Assembly (NCBI GenBank): GCA_026005175.1
Contig: BPKO01000001.1
Location: 868,001-932,000, forward strand
Reading direction: 5' to 3'
DNA length: 64,000 bases
Source: Candidatus Tectimicrobiota bacterium
Lineage (GTDB): Bacteria > Tectomicrobia > Entotheonellia > Entotheonellales > Entotheonellaceae
Every line of letters begins with the position of its first letter. Within the stretch, counting starts at the first letter, position 1. The translations under genes and the position numbers were made by a program. Shown here one piece after another: positions 27,894 to 36,557 of the stretch. A model generated the notes under the pieces. It was not told the origin of the DNA, ran no database searches, and saw nothing but the letters and a program-made list of their open reading frames with translations.

Positions 27894-29123
27894 ATGAAAT
27901 CCGCACCGACGGCACACGACATCCAGGTTGGTGAGGCGCGCCGCCCGTACGGGCTGCTGGCGGGGCTGAGCGTGGCGCACCTGGTCAACGACTTTTACAC
28001 CATGCTGCTGCCGCCGCTGCTGCCGCCGCTGCTGGCGGCGTTTGGCCTCTCGTACTTCCAGGGCGGCCTCCTGTCGCTTTGCTACTACCTGCTCTCTGGG
28101 GTCTTACAGCCCACCGTGGGTCACCTGGCTGACCGCTACGCCCTACGCAAGCGGCTCATGATGGCCGGCTTTGCCATTTTTGCCGTCGGGTTTCTGGCCA
28201 TCGGCCTGGCGCCGACGTATCCGGTGCTGCTGCTGGCCTGCTTGCTCTGCGGGCTGGGGGCCGCCACGTTTCACCCCCAGTCGACGTACTTCCTGACGCG
28301 GGCCTTTCCCGAGGCCAAGGGCTGGGCCATGGGCATCCACGGCTGGGGCGGCTCGATCGGCAATTTCCTGGCGCCGCTGACGGTGGCCGCCCTCGTCTCG
28401 CTTTACGGCTGGCGCCAGGGGGTGATGCTGGCCGCCGTGCCGGCGGTGCTCGTCATTGGCCTGCTGGCCTGGCTGCTGCGCGAACCCCAGGAGGTGAACC
28501 CGACGCGCTTTGGCAAAGGGTTTACCCGCGAGCTGCTGCTGGTGGCGCTCACTTTTGCCCTCATCAGCATGGTGCTGCGCGCTTTCCTTACTTTTCTGCC
28601 CACGTTTCTCGTTGAGCGCGGCTCGAGCCTCACCCAGGCAGGCTTCTTCACGTCGCTCATGCTCTGCGTGGGCCTGGTGGCGCAGCCCCTCGGGGGACAA
28701 GTCTACGACCGGGTGGGCGGCAAGGCGATGTTCCTGGTGGCTTCGCTGGCCACGGGGCTGGCGCTGTGGCTGTTTACGCTTTCCGCGGGCCTGCTGCTGG
28801 TGGTGTGGGCGGTGGTGATCGGCTTCTTCGTGTTTGCCCTTTTCCCGGTGTCCCTGGCCATGGGCAGCGAGCTGGCTAGAGACAACGGGGTGGGGGTCAG
28901 CGTGGGGATCATTTTCGGCCTGTCGTTTACCCTCTCGGCGTTTACCCCTGCCGTGACCGGATTTGTGGCCGACCGCTTAGGGCTCAACCTGGCTTTCCAG
29001 CTGCTGGTGTTCCTGGCAGCACTGGCTGCCTTGCTCTCCTTGTGGCTGCCGGCCAGGCGGGCCAGCGCCGCACGCCACGCCGGCCGCTTAGGGCTCGCTA
29101 GAGAGTGCGAAGAGGAACCGCGT
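27894..29123 (+). CDS. MFS transporter (fosmidomycin-resistance/NNP-like), stop unclear
   Basis: A polytopic major facilitator with about 12 hydrophobic segments over 400 residues. The loop 2-3 motif reads GHLADRYALRKRLM, and a Gly-rich half-centre reads GLGAATFHPQSTYFLTRAFPEAKG, as in fosmidomycin-resistance (Fsr) proteins. It probably exports a small molecule. In this sequence the frame has no stop at the natural end (LSLWLPARRASAAR) and runs straight into the enoyl-CoA hydratase start. One frame over, a TAG lies at 29089-29091. A base error in the last 30 codons is the likely reason; a true fusion is less likely. TTGGAGTGATTGCC provides the ribosome site at the aminotransferase stop. Confidence 0.8.
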
Positions 29124-29901
29124 ATGCCAGATCCCGAGTTCATCCGCTGTGAGGTCGAGAACTTCATCGCCACGGTGACCATGGACCGGCCGCCGGTCAA
29201 CGCCCGTCAACCGCCAGTTTCAAGAAGAACTAACGTACGTCTTTGACACTCTGAGCGACCGTGATGACGTGCGGGTGGCCATTCTCACCGGCGCCGGGCG
29301 CACGTTCTGTGCCGGCGCCGACATCAAAGAGCGCGCCGGACGCGCGCCGCAGCCGGGCGACGTCTGGCAGCATAGCCGGCGGGCACGGGAGGCGTTTTAC
29401 GCCATCATGGAGTGTAAGGTGCCGGTGATTGCCGCCATTAACGGCCCGGCCTTGGGCGCCGGGCTGGCCATCGTTGCTTCCTGTGACATTCTCGTCGCCT
29501 CGGAAAACGCCGTGCTGGGCCTTCCCGAGATCAACGTCGGCCTTCTGGGGGGCGGCAAACACGCCATGCGCCTTTTTGGCCATTCCAAAGCGCGGCGCCT
29601 GATGTTCACTGGCGAGCGGCTCTCGGGTGCCGAGCTCTACCGGCTTGGCGTGGTCGAGGCGTGCGTGCCGCCGGCGCAGCTTATGGAGGCGGCGCGAGCC
29701 ATTGCCGCCGAAATTGCCGCCAAAAGCCCGATTGCCATCCGCCTGGCCAAGCACGCCATGAACACCATCGAGTTCATGAGCCTGCGCGACGGCTACCGCT
29801 TCGAGCAGAACATGACCGCCGAGCTCGGCAAGTACGAGGATTCCAAGGAAGCGATGCGCGCCTTTGTCGAAAAGCGACCCCCGGTATTCAAGGGGCGCTA
29901 G
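29124..29901 (+). CDS. Enoyl-CoA hydratase/isomerase, frame broken once
   Basis: A crotonase-fold protein of 258 residues once repaired. The start MPDPEFIRCEVENFIATVTMDRPPVNA has AGAGGAACC upstream. Then GCCCGTC should read GCC-GTC: one extra C in the run at 29203-29205 breaks the frame. The chain resumes NRQFQEELTYVFDTLSDRDDVRVAILTG. Oxyanion-hole segments RTFCAGADIKERAG and NGPALGAGLAIVASCDI are intact. LGLPEINVGLLGGGKHAM carries the Glu expected in hydratases. The end MRAFVEKRPPVFKGR matches the other crotonase in this window. The homopolymer site suggests a consensus error. Confidence 0.82.
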
Positions 29902-29914
29902 GCGGCCGGCCCGC

Positions 29915-29943
29915 TTGCAAAGGCCGGGGGGGTCTGCTATGTT
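29915..29943 (+). promoter_or_regulatory. Sigma-70 promoter of the thiamine operon
   Basis: TTGCAA (29915-29920), 17 bases, then TATGTT (29938-29943). The predicted start lies a few bases before the riboswitch. Confidence 0.55.
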
Positions 29944-29949
29944 TAAGCA

Positions 29950-30036
29950 TCGCTAGGGGTGCGTGACGCTGAGAGTTCCCGCAGCGGGAACAACCCTCGG
30001 AACCTGATCTGGGTAATACCAGCGCAGGGAAGCGCC
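29950..30036 (+). ncRNA. TPP riboswitch (THI element)
   Basis: All conserved parts are visible: AGGGGTGC, GCTGAGAG, then ACCCTCGGAACCTGATCTGG and GTAATACCAGCGCAGGGAAGC. CGCT/AGCG closes P1. It binds thiamine pyrophosphate and sits directly before thiSGE, as expected for feedback control. Confidence 0.93.
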
Positions 30037-30054
30037 ATACAGCCCAAGACGTGA

Positions 30055-30119
30055 GTGCCGCGGCGGCGCTTGCCGCCGCGGCACCGTGGCCGCACGCCAA
30101 GCGCTGCGGCTTTCTTTTT
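30055..30119 (+). terminator. Riboswitch expression platform: hairpin plus intrinsic terminator
   Basis: A perfect 13-bp stem (GTGCCGCGGCGGC, 30055-30067, with 30072-30084, loop GCTT) is followed by GCCGCA...TGCGGC (30089-30110) and TTTCTTTTT. The second hairpin with its T run is a Rho-independent terminator ahead of thiS. Control by early termination when TPP is bound is inferred. Confidence 0.7.
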
Positions 30120-30136
30120 GGAGTCAGGCGTGACCT

Positions 30137-30343
30137 ATGATGGAAGTGGTCATCAACGGGGAACCGCGCCAGATCCCGGAAAATAGCACGGTACGCAGCC
30201 TCCTGGAGCAGCTGGGCCTGGCCGACCGTGACGGCGTTGCTGTGGCAGTGAACATGGAAGTGGTGCCGCGCCACGCCCATGCCACGACTGCGCTGCACGC
30301 GGGGGATCGTATCGAGATCGTACACGCCGTGGGCGGCGGATAG
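30137..30343 (+). CDS. thiS: Sulfur carrier protein ThiS
   Basis: A 68-residue ubiquitin-fold carrier ending in the essential Gly-Gly (AVGGG). The C-terminus is adenylated and then thiocarboxylated to feed sulfur to ThiG. The core reads [25 protein letters not shown], then [13 protein letters not shown]. Two adjacent ATGs are possible starts; CAGG lies 8 bases before the first and GGAG further up. It is the first gene of the riboswitch operon. Confidence 0.92.
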   Translation: MMEVVINGEPRQIPENSTVRSLLEQLGLADRDGVAVAVNMEVVPRHAHATTALHAGDRIEIVHAVGGG

Positions 30344-30354
30344 GAGGAGGTCCC

Positions 30355-31134
30355 ATGATCCATGACGATCCGTTGGTCATCGCCGGCAAGGAGTTCCGCT
30401 CACGCCTCATCGTCGGCACCGGCAAGTATCCGAGCCTGGAGCTGATGCAAAAGTGCCACGAAGCCTCGGGTGCCGACATGGTGACCGTGGCCATCCGCCG
30501 CATCGAGCTGCCGGGCACCGACAAGACGCTGCTCGACTACATCGACCGCGACCGCTATACCATTTTGCCCAACACCGCCGGTTGCTACGACGCCGAAACC
30601 GCCGTGCTCACCGCTAGGCTGGCGCGCGAGGCCGGGCTTTCGGACTTCATCAAGCTGGAAGTGATTGGCGACCCCAAAACCCTCTTCCCCGATACCGAGG
30701 AGCTGCTCAAGGCCACCCGTATCCTGGTGAAGGAAGGGTTTATCGTCCTGCCCTATACCAACGACGACCCGGTGGTGGCCAAGAAGCTCGAAGACGCCGG
30801 AGCGGCGGCGGTGATGCCTCTGGCGGCCCCCATCGGCTCGGGGCTGGGGGTCTGTAACCCTTACACCATCCGCCTCATCATGGAGGCGGTGAGCATCCCG
30901 GTGATCGTGGATGCCGGGGTGGGTACGGCTTCAGACGCCACGATTGCCATGGAGCTGGGCGTGGATGCGGTGCTGATGAACACCGCCATTGCCTGTGCCA
31001 AGGATCCGCTGGCCATGGCCCACGCCATGCGCCTGGCGGTGGAAGCGGGGCGTCTGGCCTACAAGGCGGGTCGCATCCCGCGCAAGCTTTATGCTTCGGC
31101 CAGCAGCCCCCTGGAAGGGGTGATCGGCACCTGA
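30355..31134 (+). CDS. thiG: Thiazole synthase ThiG
   Basis: A 259-residue TIM-barrel enzyme that builds the thiazole phosphate of thiamine from DXP, dehydroglycine and ThiS thiocarboxylate. Recognised blocks: [14 protein letters not shown] with the Schiff-base region, [60 protein letters not shown] and [20 protein letters not shown]. Length and ends match the family. GGAGGAGGTCCC precedes the ATG; the start is 12 bases after thiS. No thiF, thiH or thiO is present in this operon. Confidence 0.95.
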   Translation: MIHDDPLVIAGKEFRSRLIVGTGKYPSLELMQKCHEASGADMVTVAIRRIELPGTDKTLLDYIDRDRYTILPNTAGCYDAETAVLTARLAREAGLSDFIKLEVIGDPKTLFPDTEELLKATRILVKEGFIVLPYTNDDPVVAKKLEDAGAAAVMPLAAPIGSGLGVCNPYTIRLIMEAVSIPVIVDAGVGTASDATIAMELGVDAVLMNTAIACAKDPLAMAHAMRLAVEAGRLAYKAGRIPRKLYASASSPLEGVIGT

Positions 31135-31135
31135 A

Positions 31136-31762
31136 ATGCCCGTTCCGTTTCGCCTCTACGTGGTGACCGACCGCCAGCAGACGGGCGGGCGCCCGCTTGA
31201 GGAAGTGGTGGCCGCCGCGGCGCGTGGCGGCGCCGGCGCCGTGCAGCTGCGGGAAAAGGACTTGCTGGCGGCCGAGCTCTACGGCCTTGGCCAGCGGCTC
31301 CAGGAAGCCCTGGCGCCCTGGGGCGTGCCGCTGCTGGTCAACGATCGCCTCGACGTGGCCCTTGCCCTTGACGCCGCCGGGGTCCACCTGGCCGGCCACT
31401 CTTTACCCCCGGCGGTGGCACGGCGCCTGCTTGGCCCGCCAAAGCTGCTGGGAGTCTCGACCCACCATCTCGAGGAAGCCCGCCAGGCGGAAGCGGCAGG
31501 CGCCGACTTCGTGGTCTTTGGCCCTGTCTTTGCGACGCCTTCCAAGCTGGCGTACGGCCCGCCCCAGGGCCTGCACGCTCTGGCCGCGGTGGTCCGGCAG
31601 CTCACCATTCCCGTCTTTGCGATTGGCGGCATCGACGCCACCAACGTGGCGCAGGTCTTGGAGACCGGGGCTTACGGCGTGGCGGTAATTCGCGCCGTGC
31701 TGGCTGCCCCTGACCCGGCGGCGGCAGCGCAGGCGCTGGCCACCGCCCTGCGCCGGCGCTGA
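31136..31762 (+). CDS. thiE: Thiamine-phosphate synthase
   Basis: A 208-residue TIM-barrel enzyme joining the pyrimidine (HMP-PP) and thiazole (THZ-P) halves. It has LYVVTDR at the N-terminus, AVQLREKDL for pyrophosphate binding, LLVNDRLDVALALDAAGVHLAG, FVVFGPVFATPSK, and the C-terminal phosphate site FAIGGIDATNVAQVLETGAYGVAVI. It begins one base after the thiG stop, so translation is probably coupled. Confidence 0.94.
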   Translation: MPVPFRLYVVTDRQQTGGRPLEEVVAAAARGGAGAVQLREKDLLAAELYGLGQRLQEALAPWGVPLLVNDRLDVALALDAAGVHLAGHSLPPAVARRLLGPPKLLGVSTHHLEEARQAEAAGADFVVFGPVFATPSKLAYGPPQGLHALAAVVRQLTIPVFAIGGIDATNVAQVLETGAYGVAVIRAVLAAPDPAAAAQALATALRRR

Positions 31763-31776
31763 GGGGCAGCTCCTGC

Positions 31777-32658
31777 TCACTCTGCCAGCAGGCGTGCCAC
31801 CTCGGCACGCAGGGCTTCAAGGTAGGCGGGGTAAGGGTGATCCTGATAGCGCAGCAGCCGCTGCGAGGCTTCCGTGTCGTACCAGTCCACCCACCCCGGA
31901 CGGGAAGGGTCGCGGAAGCGCGCCAGTTCCAGCGGCACGCCAAGCAGGGCGTAGAGGTCGGCCACGTACTGCCGCCCGGTTAGCTGCCAGCTTGGCCCCC
32001 CGGCGATGTTGAGCGTTAGCCCCCAGGCTTGTGGCGTGACCAGGGCGTGGTAGAGGGCGGTGACCACGTCGTCGCGGTGCACCATTTCCAGCCGCTGCTC
32101 GGCGGTAAAAGGCCACTCTTCAGGTGGCTCTTGCAGCGCTGGCACGGCAATGCCGGCAATGCGCAGGATCAGCGCCGGGCGTGGGGCTTGGCGCACCAGC
32201 CGCTCGGCGGCGATTTTGCTCTCGGCGTAAACGTCGAGGGCCGCTTGCGGGTGGGTGACGCGGATGGGCGGGGTGGCGGCAGTGGTGTCACCGTAAGTGC
32301 TCACCGAGGAGCTAAAGACGAGCACGGCGTCGCGGGCGGCAGCGGCCATGGCCTCGACCACGTGCGCCGTACCCTGCACGTTGATGGCGAAAGTGCGGGC
32401 GCGGTCGCGCTCGCTGGCCGGCGGCAGCAAGGCAGCCAGGTGCACCACCGCCCCTGCCCCCCGCACCGCCTGCCGCACTGCCGCGGCGTCGGTGATGTCG
32501 CCGCGGCAGATTTCGACCCCGGCTTGCCCCTCCAGGCCGCTAAAATCGCAGCCGGGAAGGTCGAAGACGCGCACCCGGTGGCCGTGGGCCAGGCAGCGCT
32601 GCACCAGCAGGCGCCCGACGCTGCCAGCCCCGCCCGTTACCACCACGGGGCCGTTCAT
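31777..32658 (-). CDS. NAD-dependent epimerase/dehydratase family protein
   Basis: A 293-residue extended SDR. The NAD motif is VVVTGGAGSVGRLLVQRCL, with Asp in RVFDLPGCDF. VVHLAALLPP, then VFSSSVSTYGDTT, mark the active-site region. Where most family members have YxxxK, DVYAESKIAAERL fits as Tyr-Ala-Glu-Ser-Lys. The substrate is probably a nucleotide sugar or sugar-like ketone, not provable. The start overlaps the stop of the upstream gene by four bases (ATGA), implying coupled translation. Confidence 0.82.
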   Translation of the reverse strand: MNGPVVVTGGAGSVGRLLVQRCLAHGHRVRVFDLPGCDFSGLEGQAGVEICRGDITDAAAVRQAVRGAGAVVHLAALLPPASERDRARTFAINVQGTAHVVEAMAAAARDAVLVFSSSVSTYGDTTAATPPIRVTHPQAALDVYAESKIAAERLVRQAPRPALILRIAGIAVPALQEPPEEWPFTAEQRLEMVHRDDVVTALYHALVTPQAWGLTLNIAGGPSWQLTGRQYVADLYALLGVPLELARFRDPSRPGWVDWYDTEASQRLLRYQDHPYPAYLEALRAEVARLLAE

Positions 32659-32996
32659 GTGATGGTCGTCCCGTCCATCTTGGCTTTGGTCACTAGCGTC
32701 TGCGTGGCTTTCTGCAGCCGGCCCAGCGCCGCCGGCACCTCTGCCCACTGCTGGGCGCCAACCAGCGACGCCAAGGCGGCGGCTTCCGTCTTGCAGGCCC
32801 GCGTGGGTGGCACGCTCAGCTGGGTCTTGAGGAAAAACTTCTCGCGCACCCCTTCCAGGGCCTGCACCACTTCGGCCAGCCCTGCGTAGGCCTGCTGCGC
32901 CTCGGGGGCAGCGGCACTGGCCAGCGCCGCCTGCACCTGCTGGCAGGTGGCCAGCGCCGCCTCGAGGTTTTCCTGTCCTTTGGTGAGCGTGGCCAT
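32655..32996 (-). CDS. Small helical hypothetical protein
   Basis: A 113-residue all-helical protein that I do not recognise. Segments are ENLEAALATCQQVQAALASAAA, AQQAYAGLAEVVQALEGVREKFF, then a short loop with one Cys (PPTRACKTEAAALA), and a last helix. No signal peptide. AGGAGGGGTC precedes the ATG, and it lies 13 bases after the DUF362 gene and overlaps the epimerase gene. The three genes form one minus-strand unit. Confidence 0.6.
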   Translation of the reverse strand: MATLTKGQENLEAALATCQQVQAALASAAAPEAQQAYAGLAEVVQALEGVREKFFLKTQLSVPPTRACKTEAAALASLVGAQQWAEVPAALGRLQKATQTLVTKAKMDGTTIT

Positions 32997-33009
32997 GACC
33001 CCTCCTCCC

Positions 33010-34419
33010 TCAGTCGGCGGTGGGCGCCTCAGCCTCGGCTTTGTCCACCGGCTGGCGGCCGCCGTTGCCGTGCCAGGTCTTGACGTATTCCAAGTCGACT
33101 TCGGGCTCGCGCAGGAAGCCCTGTCCTTCGTAGCGGTCGTAGGGGAAGGGCGAGAACTTGCGGAACTTCTCGCCGAAGCGCCGGCCGGTGGGCCGCTGGT
33201 CGAGCGGGAAGACGTGGCGCTGCAGGGGCTGCGGCTCGACTTCGATGAGCACGTAGTCGCGGTTGCCCAGCCCGTTGAGGGTGCCGGTGTTGATTTGCGT
33301 CTCCTCGCTCAGCCCGTGCACCAGGGCCGAGATGGTCTCGAACTTTTTCTGTCCGGGTTCCAGGATCTCGAAGTCCTCGGCCAGGGAGCCGGGCATGCCG
33401 TGGGCAGCGCGCACCTTGTCGAGGCACGCTTTGTCGATGGCCACCGGGTCCTTGCTGGCAAAGACCCCGAGGTTGGGCACGATGGGCATGTCGGCAAAGT
33501 TCACGCAGTCGCAGCGCGGCGAGATGTCGATGGCCAGGTTGATGAAGCCACACTTTTCCCGCCCCACGGCGAGCACCGCCCCCAGGGCAGCATCGGCAAT
33601 GGCGGCGTCGGTGGCGGCAAAGTTTTCTTCGGGAAACTCAAAGAGGCCGCGCGGTCCCATCACCCCGATGCAGCCCAGGCAGCTGGTGCACTTGGCGCGG
33701 TCCCAGTGGATGGTGTCTTCCTCCACCTTGAACAGCCCGTAAGGGCAGCACTCCTCGAGGATCTGCCAGTCGGGGGTGTTGGCCTTGCCGCGGAAGTTTT
33801 CCGGGTGCCAGATGGCCGAGTTGGCAACGCTGTACTTGGGGTGACCACCGAGGTGGACGTTGTGCTTGCCGCGCTTGGACTGGCAGCCAATCCCCAGGTT
33901 CTTGATGGCGCCGCCGATGACCCCCATGGGGTGGCCTTTGAAGTGGGTCAGGCAGATGAGCACGTCGGCCGCGGCGATGGCCTGGGCGATGTATGCCTCT
34001 TTGAGAAGATAGCCGGTGGGGATCTCGACCCGGTAGTCGGCGGTGCCGATGAAGCCGTCGGCGCAAATGAAGGGGCAGCCCAGGGTGGCCGAGCTAAACC
34101 CGTTGCGCTCGGCGGTGAGCTTAAGGTCGAGTTCGGTGGCCCGCGAGGCGTAAGGCTGGTAAGTGAGCGTTGTGGTATCGCAAACAAACGGCCGGCCACC
34201 GAGTTCTTTAATGCGGTCGGCCAGCGCCCGTGGGTAGACCGGTCGCAGGTAAGCCGTATTGTTCCACTCGCCGCAGTGGATCTTGATAGCCACCAAATCG
34301 CCAGGCCGGATGAGTTCGTGCAGCCCGGCGGCCTCGAAAACCGTCAGCATTTTTGCCACCAGGCTGGTCTGAGGCGAGTCACTGCGCGCGTCCATAAAAT
34401 AAACTTCCGAAGCCGCCAT
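33010..34419 (-). CDS. DUF362 protein with ferredoxin-like Cys cluster
   Basis: A 469-residue cytoplasmic protein of the DUF362 family. The family core reads AASEVYFMDARSD..., VAIKIHCGEWNNTAYLRPVYPRAL, GGRPFVCDTTTLTY, and CLTHFKGHPMGVIGGAIKNLGIGC. A cluster motif follows near residue 235: DRAKCTSCLGCIGVMGPRGLF, reminiscent of C-x2-C-x2-C ferredoxin ligands, with further Cys nearby (ECCPYG, PRCDCVNF). The family's role is unsettled, with redox or Fe-S linked suggestions. CGGAGGAGAACGCAC-like text lies before the ATG. It leads the operon with the helical protein and the epimerase, and is divergent from speA. Confidence 0.8.
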   Translation of the reverse strand: MAASEVYFMDARSDSPQTSLVAKMLTVFEAAGLHELIRPGDLVAIKIHCGEWNNTAYLRPVYPRALADRIKELGGRPFVCDTTTLTYQPYASRATELDLKLTAERNGFSSATLGCPFICADGFIGTADYRVEIPTGYLLKEAYIAQAIAAADVLICLTHFKGHPMGVIGGAIKNLGIGCQSKRGKHNVHLGGHPKYSVANSAIWHPENFRGKANTPDWQILEECCPYGLFKVEEDTIHWDRAKCTSCLGCIGVMGPRGLFEFPEENFAATDAAIADAALGAVLAVGREKCGFINLAIDISPRCDCVNFADMPIVPNLGVFASKDPVAIDKACLDKVRAAHGMPGSLAEDFEILEPGQKKFETISALVHGLSEETQINTGTLNGLGNRDYVLIEVEPQPLQRHVFPLDQRPTGRRFGEKFRKFSPFPYDRYEGQGFLREPEVDLEYVKTWHGNGGRQPVDKAEAEAPTAD

Positions 34420-34630
34420 GTGCGTTCTCCTCTGCCACGGGCGTGCCTCCGCGGTGCACGGTCTGGATGCCCTTGCGGGGCACTATAGAGAAACCCATGG
34501 GCGAAGTCAAAGCCCGTCGCAAAAAAAAGCTGCCGGCGGCGGTCAGGTGTGGTATGGTATTGACTCCCGAAGTGTCCTTGTGGCCCCAATCACAGTACCC
34601 TGACGTGTGGCATGCAGCGGGGAGAGGCGC

Positions 34631-36550
34631 ATGCAGCGCAAAGGAGGGCGCCTGCCCAAGCGGTGGTCGATTGCCGATGCGATCGAGACGTACGGAATTC
34701 GGGAGTGGGGCAACCACTACTTCCAGATCAGCGAGGCCGGACACGTGCTGGTGACGCCACCGGGGGAGGGTGGCACCATTGACCTCAAGGCGCTGGTGGA
34801 CGAGCTGCGCCAGCGCGGCGTCGAGCCGCCCATTTTGTTTCGCTTTTCTGACATCCTGCGCAGCCGCATCGACGAGCTCAACCAAGCCTTTCGTAAAGCC
34901 ATCAAGACCTATGGCTATCCTGGCGTTTACCGTGGCGTCTATCCCATCAAAGTCAACCAGGAGCGGCAGGTGGTCGAAGAAATCGTGCGCTTTGGCCGCC
35001 CCTACCACCACGGCCTGGAGGCTGGCTCCAAGCCAGAGCTGCTGGCGGTGCTGGCCATGCTCGACGACCCCGAGGCCCTGATCATCTGCAACGGCTACAA
35101 GGACGCCGAGTACGTGGAGACGGCGCTGCTGGGAAGCAAGCTGGGGCGCACCGTCATCTTGGTGGTGGAAAAGCCAAGCGAGCTGCCGCTCATCGCTCGC
35201 CTGGCGCAGCAGACCGGGGTGCGGCCGCGGCTGGGCGTACGGGCCAAGCTGGCCACGCGCGGCAGCGGCCGCTGGGAGGCCTCCGGCGGCGACCACGCCA
35301 AGTTCGGCCTCACGGCGCGGGAGATGCTCGAGGCGGTGCAGTTCCTCTGCCAGCACCGGCTGCTGGACACCTTTGAGCTCTTGCACTTCCACTTGGGTAG
35401 CCAGATCTCCAATATCCGCAACATCAAGGAGGGGCTGCGCGAAGCCGGACGGCTCTACTGCGAGCTGGTTAAACTGGGCGCCCCTTTGCGGTACTTTGAC
35501 GTGGGGGGTGGGCTGGGGGTGGACTACGACGGCTCGCAGACCAACTTTGCCTCTTCCATGAACTACACCTTGCAGGAATACGCCAATGACGTCGTCTATG
35601 CCGTACTCGAGATGTGCGACGCCGCGGGCATCAAGCCGCCAACGCTGGTCAGCGAGTCGGGTCGCGCCACCGTGGCGCACCACTGCGTGCTGGTGGTCGA
35701 CGTGCTTGGCACCAGCGAGTTTCGCGCCCCTGCGACGCTTCAGGCGCCGCCCGAAGAGGCGCAGGCGGTGGTGTGGAACCTCTACGACACCTACCGCGAG
35801 CTGACGCGCAAGAACCTCCTCGAGGCCTACCACGACGCCGTGCAATATAAAGACGAGAGCCTGACCCTCTTTGCCCTTGGGCACCTGAGCCTGCACGAGC
35901 GCGCCCTCGCCGAGGAGTACTTCTGGGGCATCTGCCACAAGATCCTGCGCTTTACCCGCGAGATGGCCGAGGTGCCCGAAGAGCTCGAAGACTTGGAGCG
36001 GCTGCTGGCCGATACGTATTTTTGCAACTTTTCGATTTTCCAGTCGCTGCCCGATGCCTGGGCGATCAACCAGCTCTTTCCCATCATGCCCATCCACCGC
36101 TTGCACGAAGAGCCCACGCGGCGGGCGGTGCTGGCCGACATTACTTGCGATTCCGACGGCAAAATCGACGCCTTCATCGACCGGCGCGACGTCAAGCACG
36201 TCCTTCCCTTGCACCCTCTCAACGGCGACCACTACTACCTGGGGATTTTTCTGGTGGGGGCTTACCAGGAGATCCTCGGTGACCTGCACAACCTCTTTGG
36301 CGACACCAACACCGTGCACGTGGCGCTGGCTCCCGAAGGGGGCTACCGGCTAGAGCGGGTGGTGGCCGGCGACACGGTGGCCGACGTGCTGCGTTACGTC
36401 AGCTATTCCCGTGAGGACTTGGTGGCGCGCATCCACGAAGCCAGCCGGCGGGCGCTGAAGGCACGGCAGCTGACGCTGCACGAGGCGCGCGCTTTCCTCA
36501 AGCTCTACGAAACCGGGCTGTCAGGCTACACCTACCTGCAGCATCGCTGA
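34631..36550 (+). CDS. speA: Biosynthetic arginine decarboxylase
   Basis: A 639-residue PLP enzyme of the alanine-racemase fold, making agmatine from arginine. YPIKVNQERQVVEEI carries the PLP lysine. HFHLGSQISNIRNIKEGLREA and YFDVGGGLGVDYDGS are phosphate-binding loops. SLTLFALGHLS and DITCDSDGKIDAFID lie in the C-terminal half; the second holds the Cys-Asp used at the dimer site. Length matches the E. coli-type SpeA. The start MQRKGGRLPKRW is picked for GGGGAGAGGCGC just upstream. With speD it points to polyamine synthesis through agmatine; agmatinase or AguA/B genes are not in the window. Confidence 0.93.
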   Translation: MQRKGGRLPKRWSIADAIETYGIREWGNHYFQISEAGHVLVTPPGEGGTIDLKALVDELRQRGVEPPILFRFSDILRSRIDELNQAFRKAIKTYGYPGVYRGVYPIKVNQERQVVEEIVRFGRPYHHGLEAGSKPELLAVLAMLDDPEALIICNGYKDAEYVETALLGSKLGRTVILVVEKPSELPLIARLAQQTGVRPRLGVRAKLATRGSGRWEASGGDHAKFGLTAREMLEAVQFLCQHRLLDTFELLHFHLGSQISNIRNIKEGLREAGRLYCELVKLGAPLRYFDVGGGLGVDYDGSQTNFASSMNYTLQEYANDVVYAVLEMCDAAGIKPPTLVSESGRATVAHHCVLVVDVLGTSEFRAPATLQAPPEEAQAVVWNLYDTYRELTRKNLLEAYHDAVQYKDESLTLFALGHLSLHERALAEEYFWGICHKILRFTREMAEVPEELEDLERLLADTYFCNFSIFQSLPDAWAINQLFPIMPIHRLHEEPTRRAVLADITCDSDGKIDAFIDRRDVKHVLPLHPLNGDHYYLGIFLVGAYQEILGDLHNLFGDTNTVHVALAPEGGYRLERVVAGDTVADVLRYVSYSREDLVARIHEASRRALKARQLTLHEARAFLKLYETGLSGYTYLQHR

Positions 36551-36557
36551 GAGGGGC

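Noticed and set aside
32947-34488. A 513-codon frame antisense to the DUF362 gene
   Set aside because: Its product has no recognisable domain and mirrors the codon pattern of the DUF362 gene.
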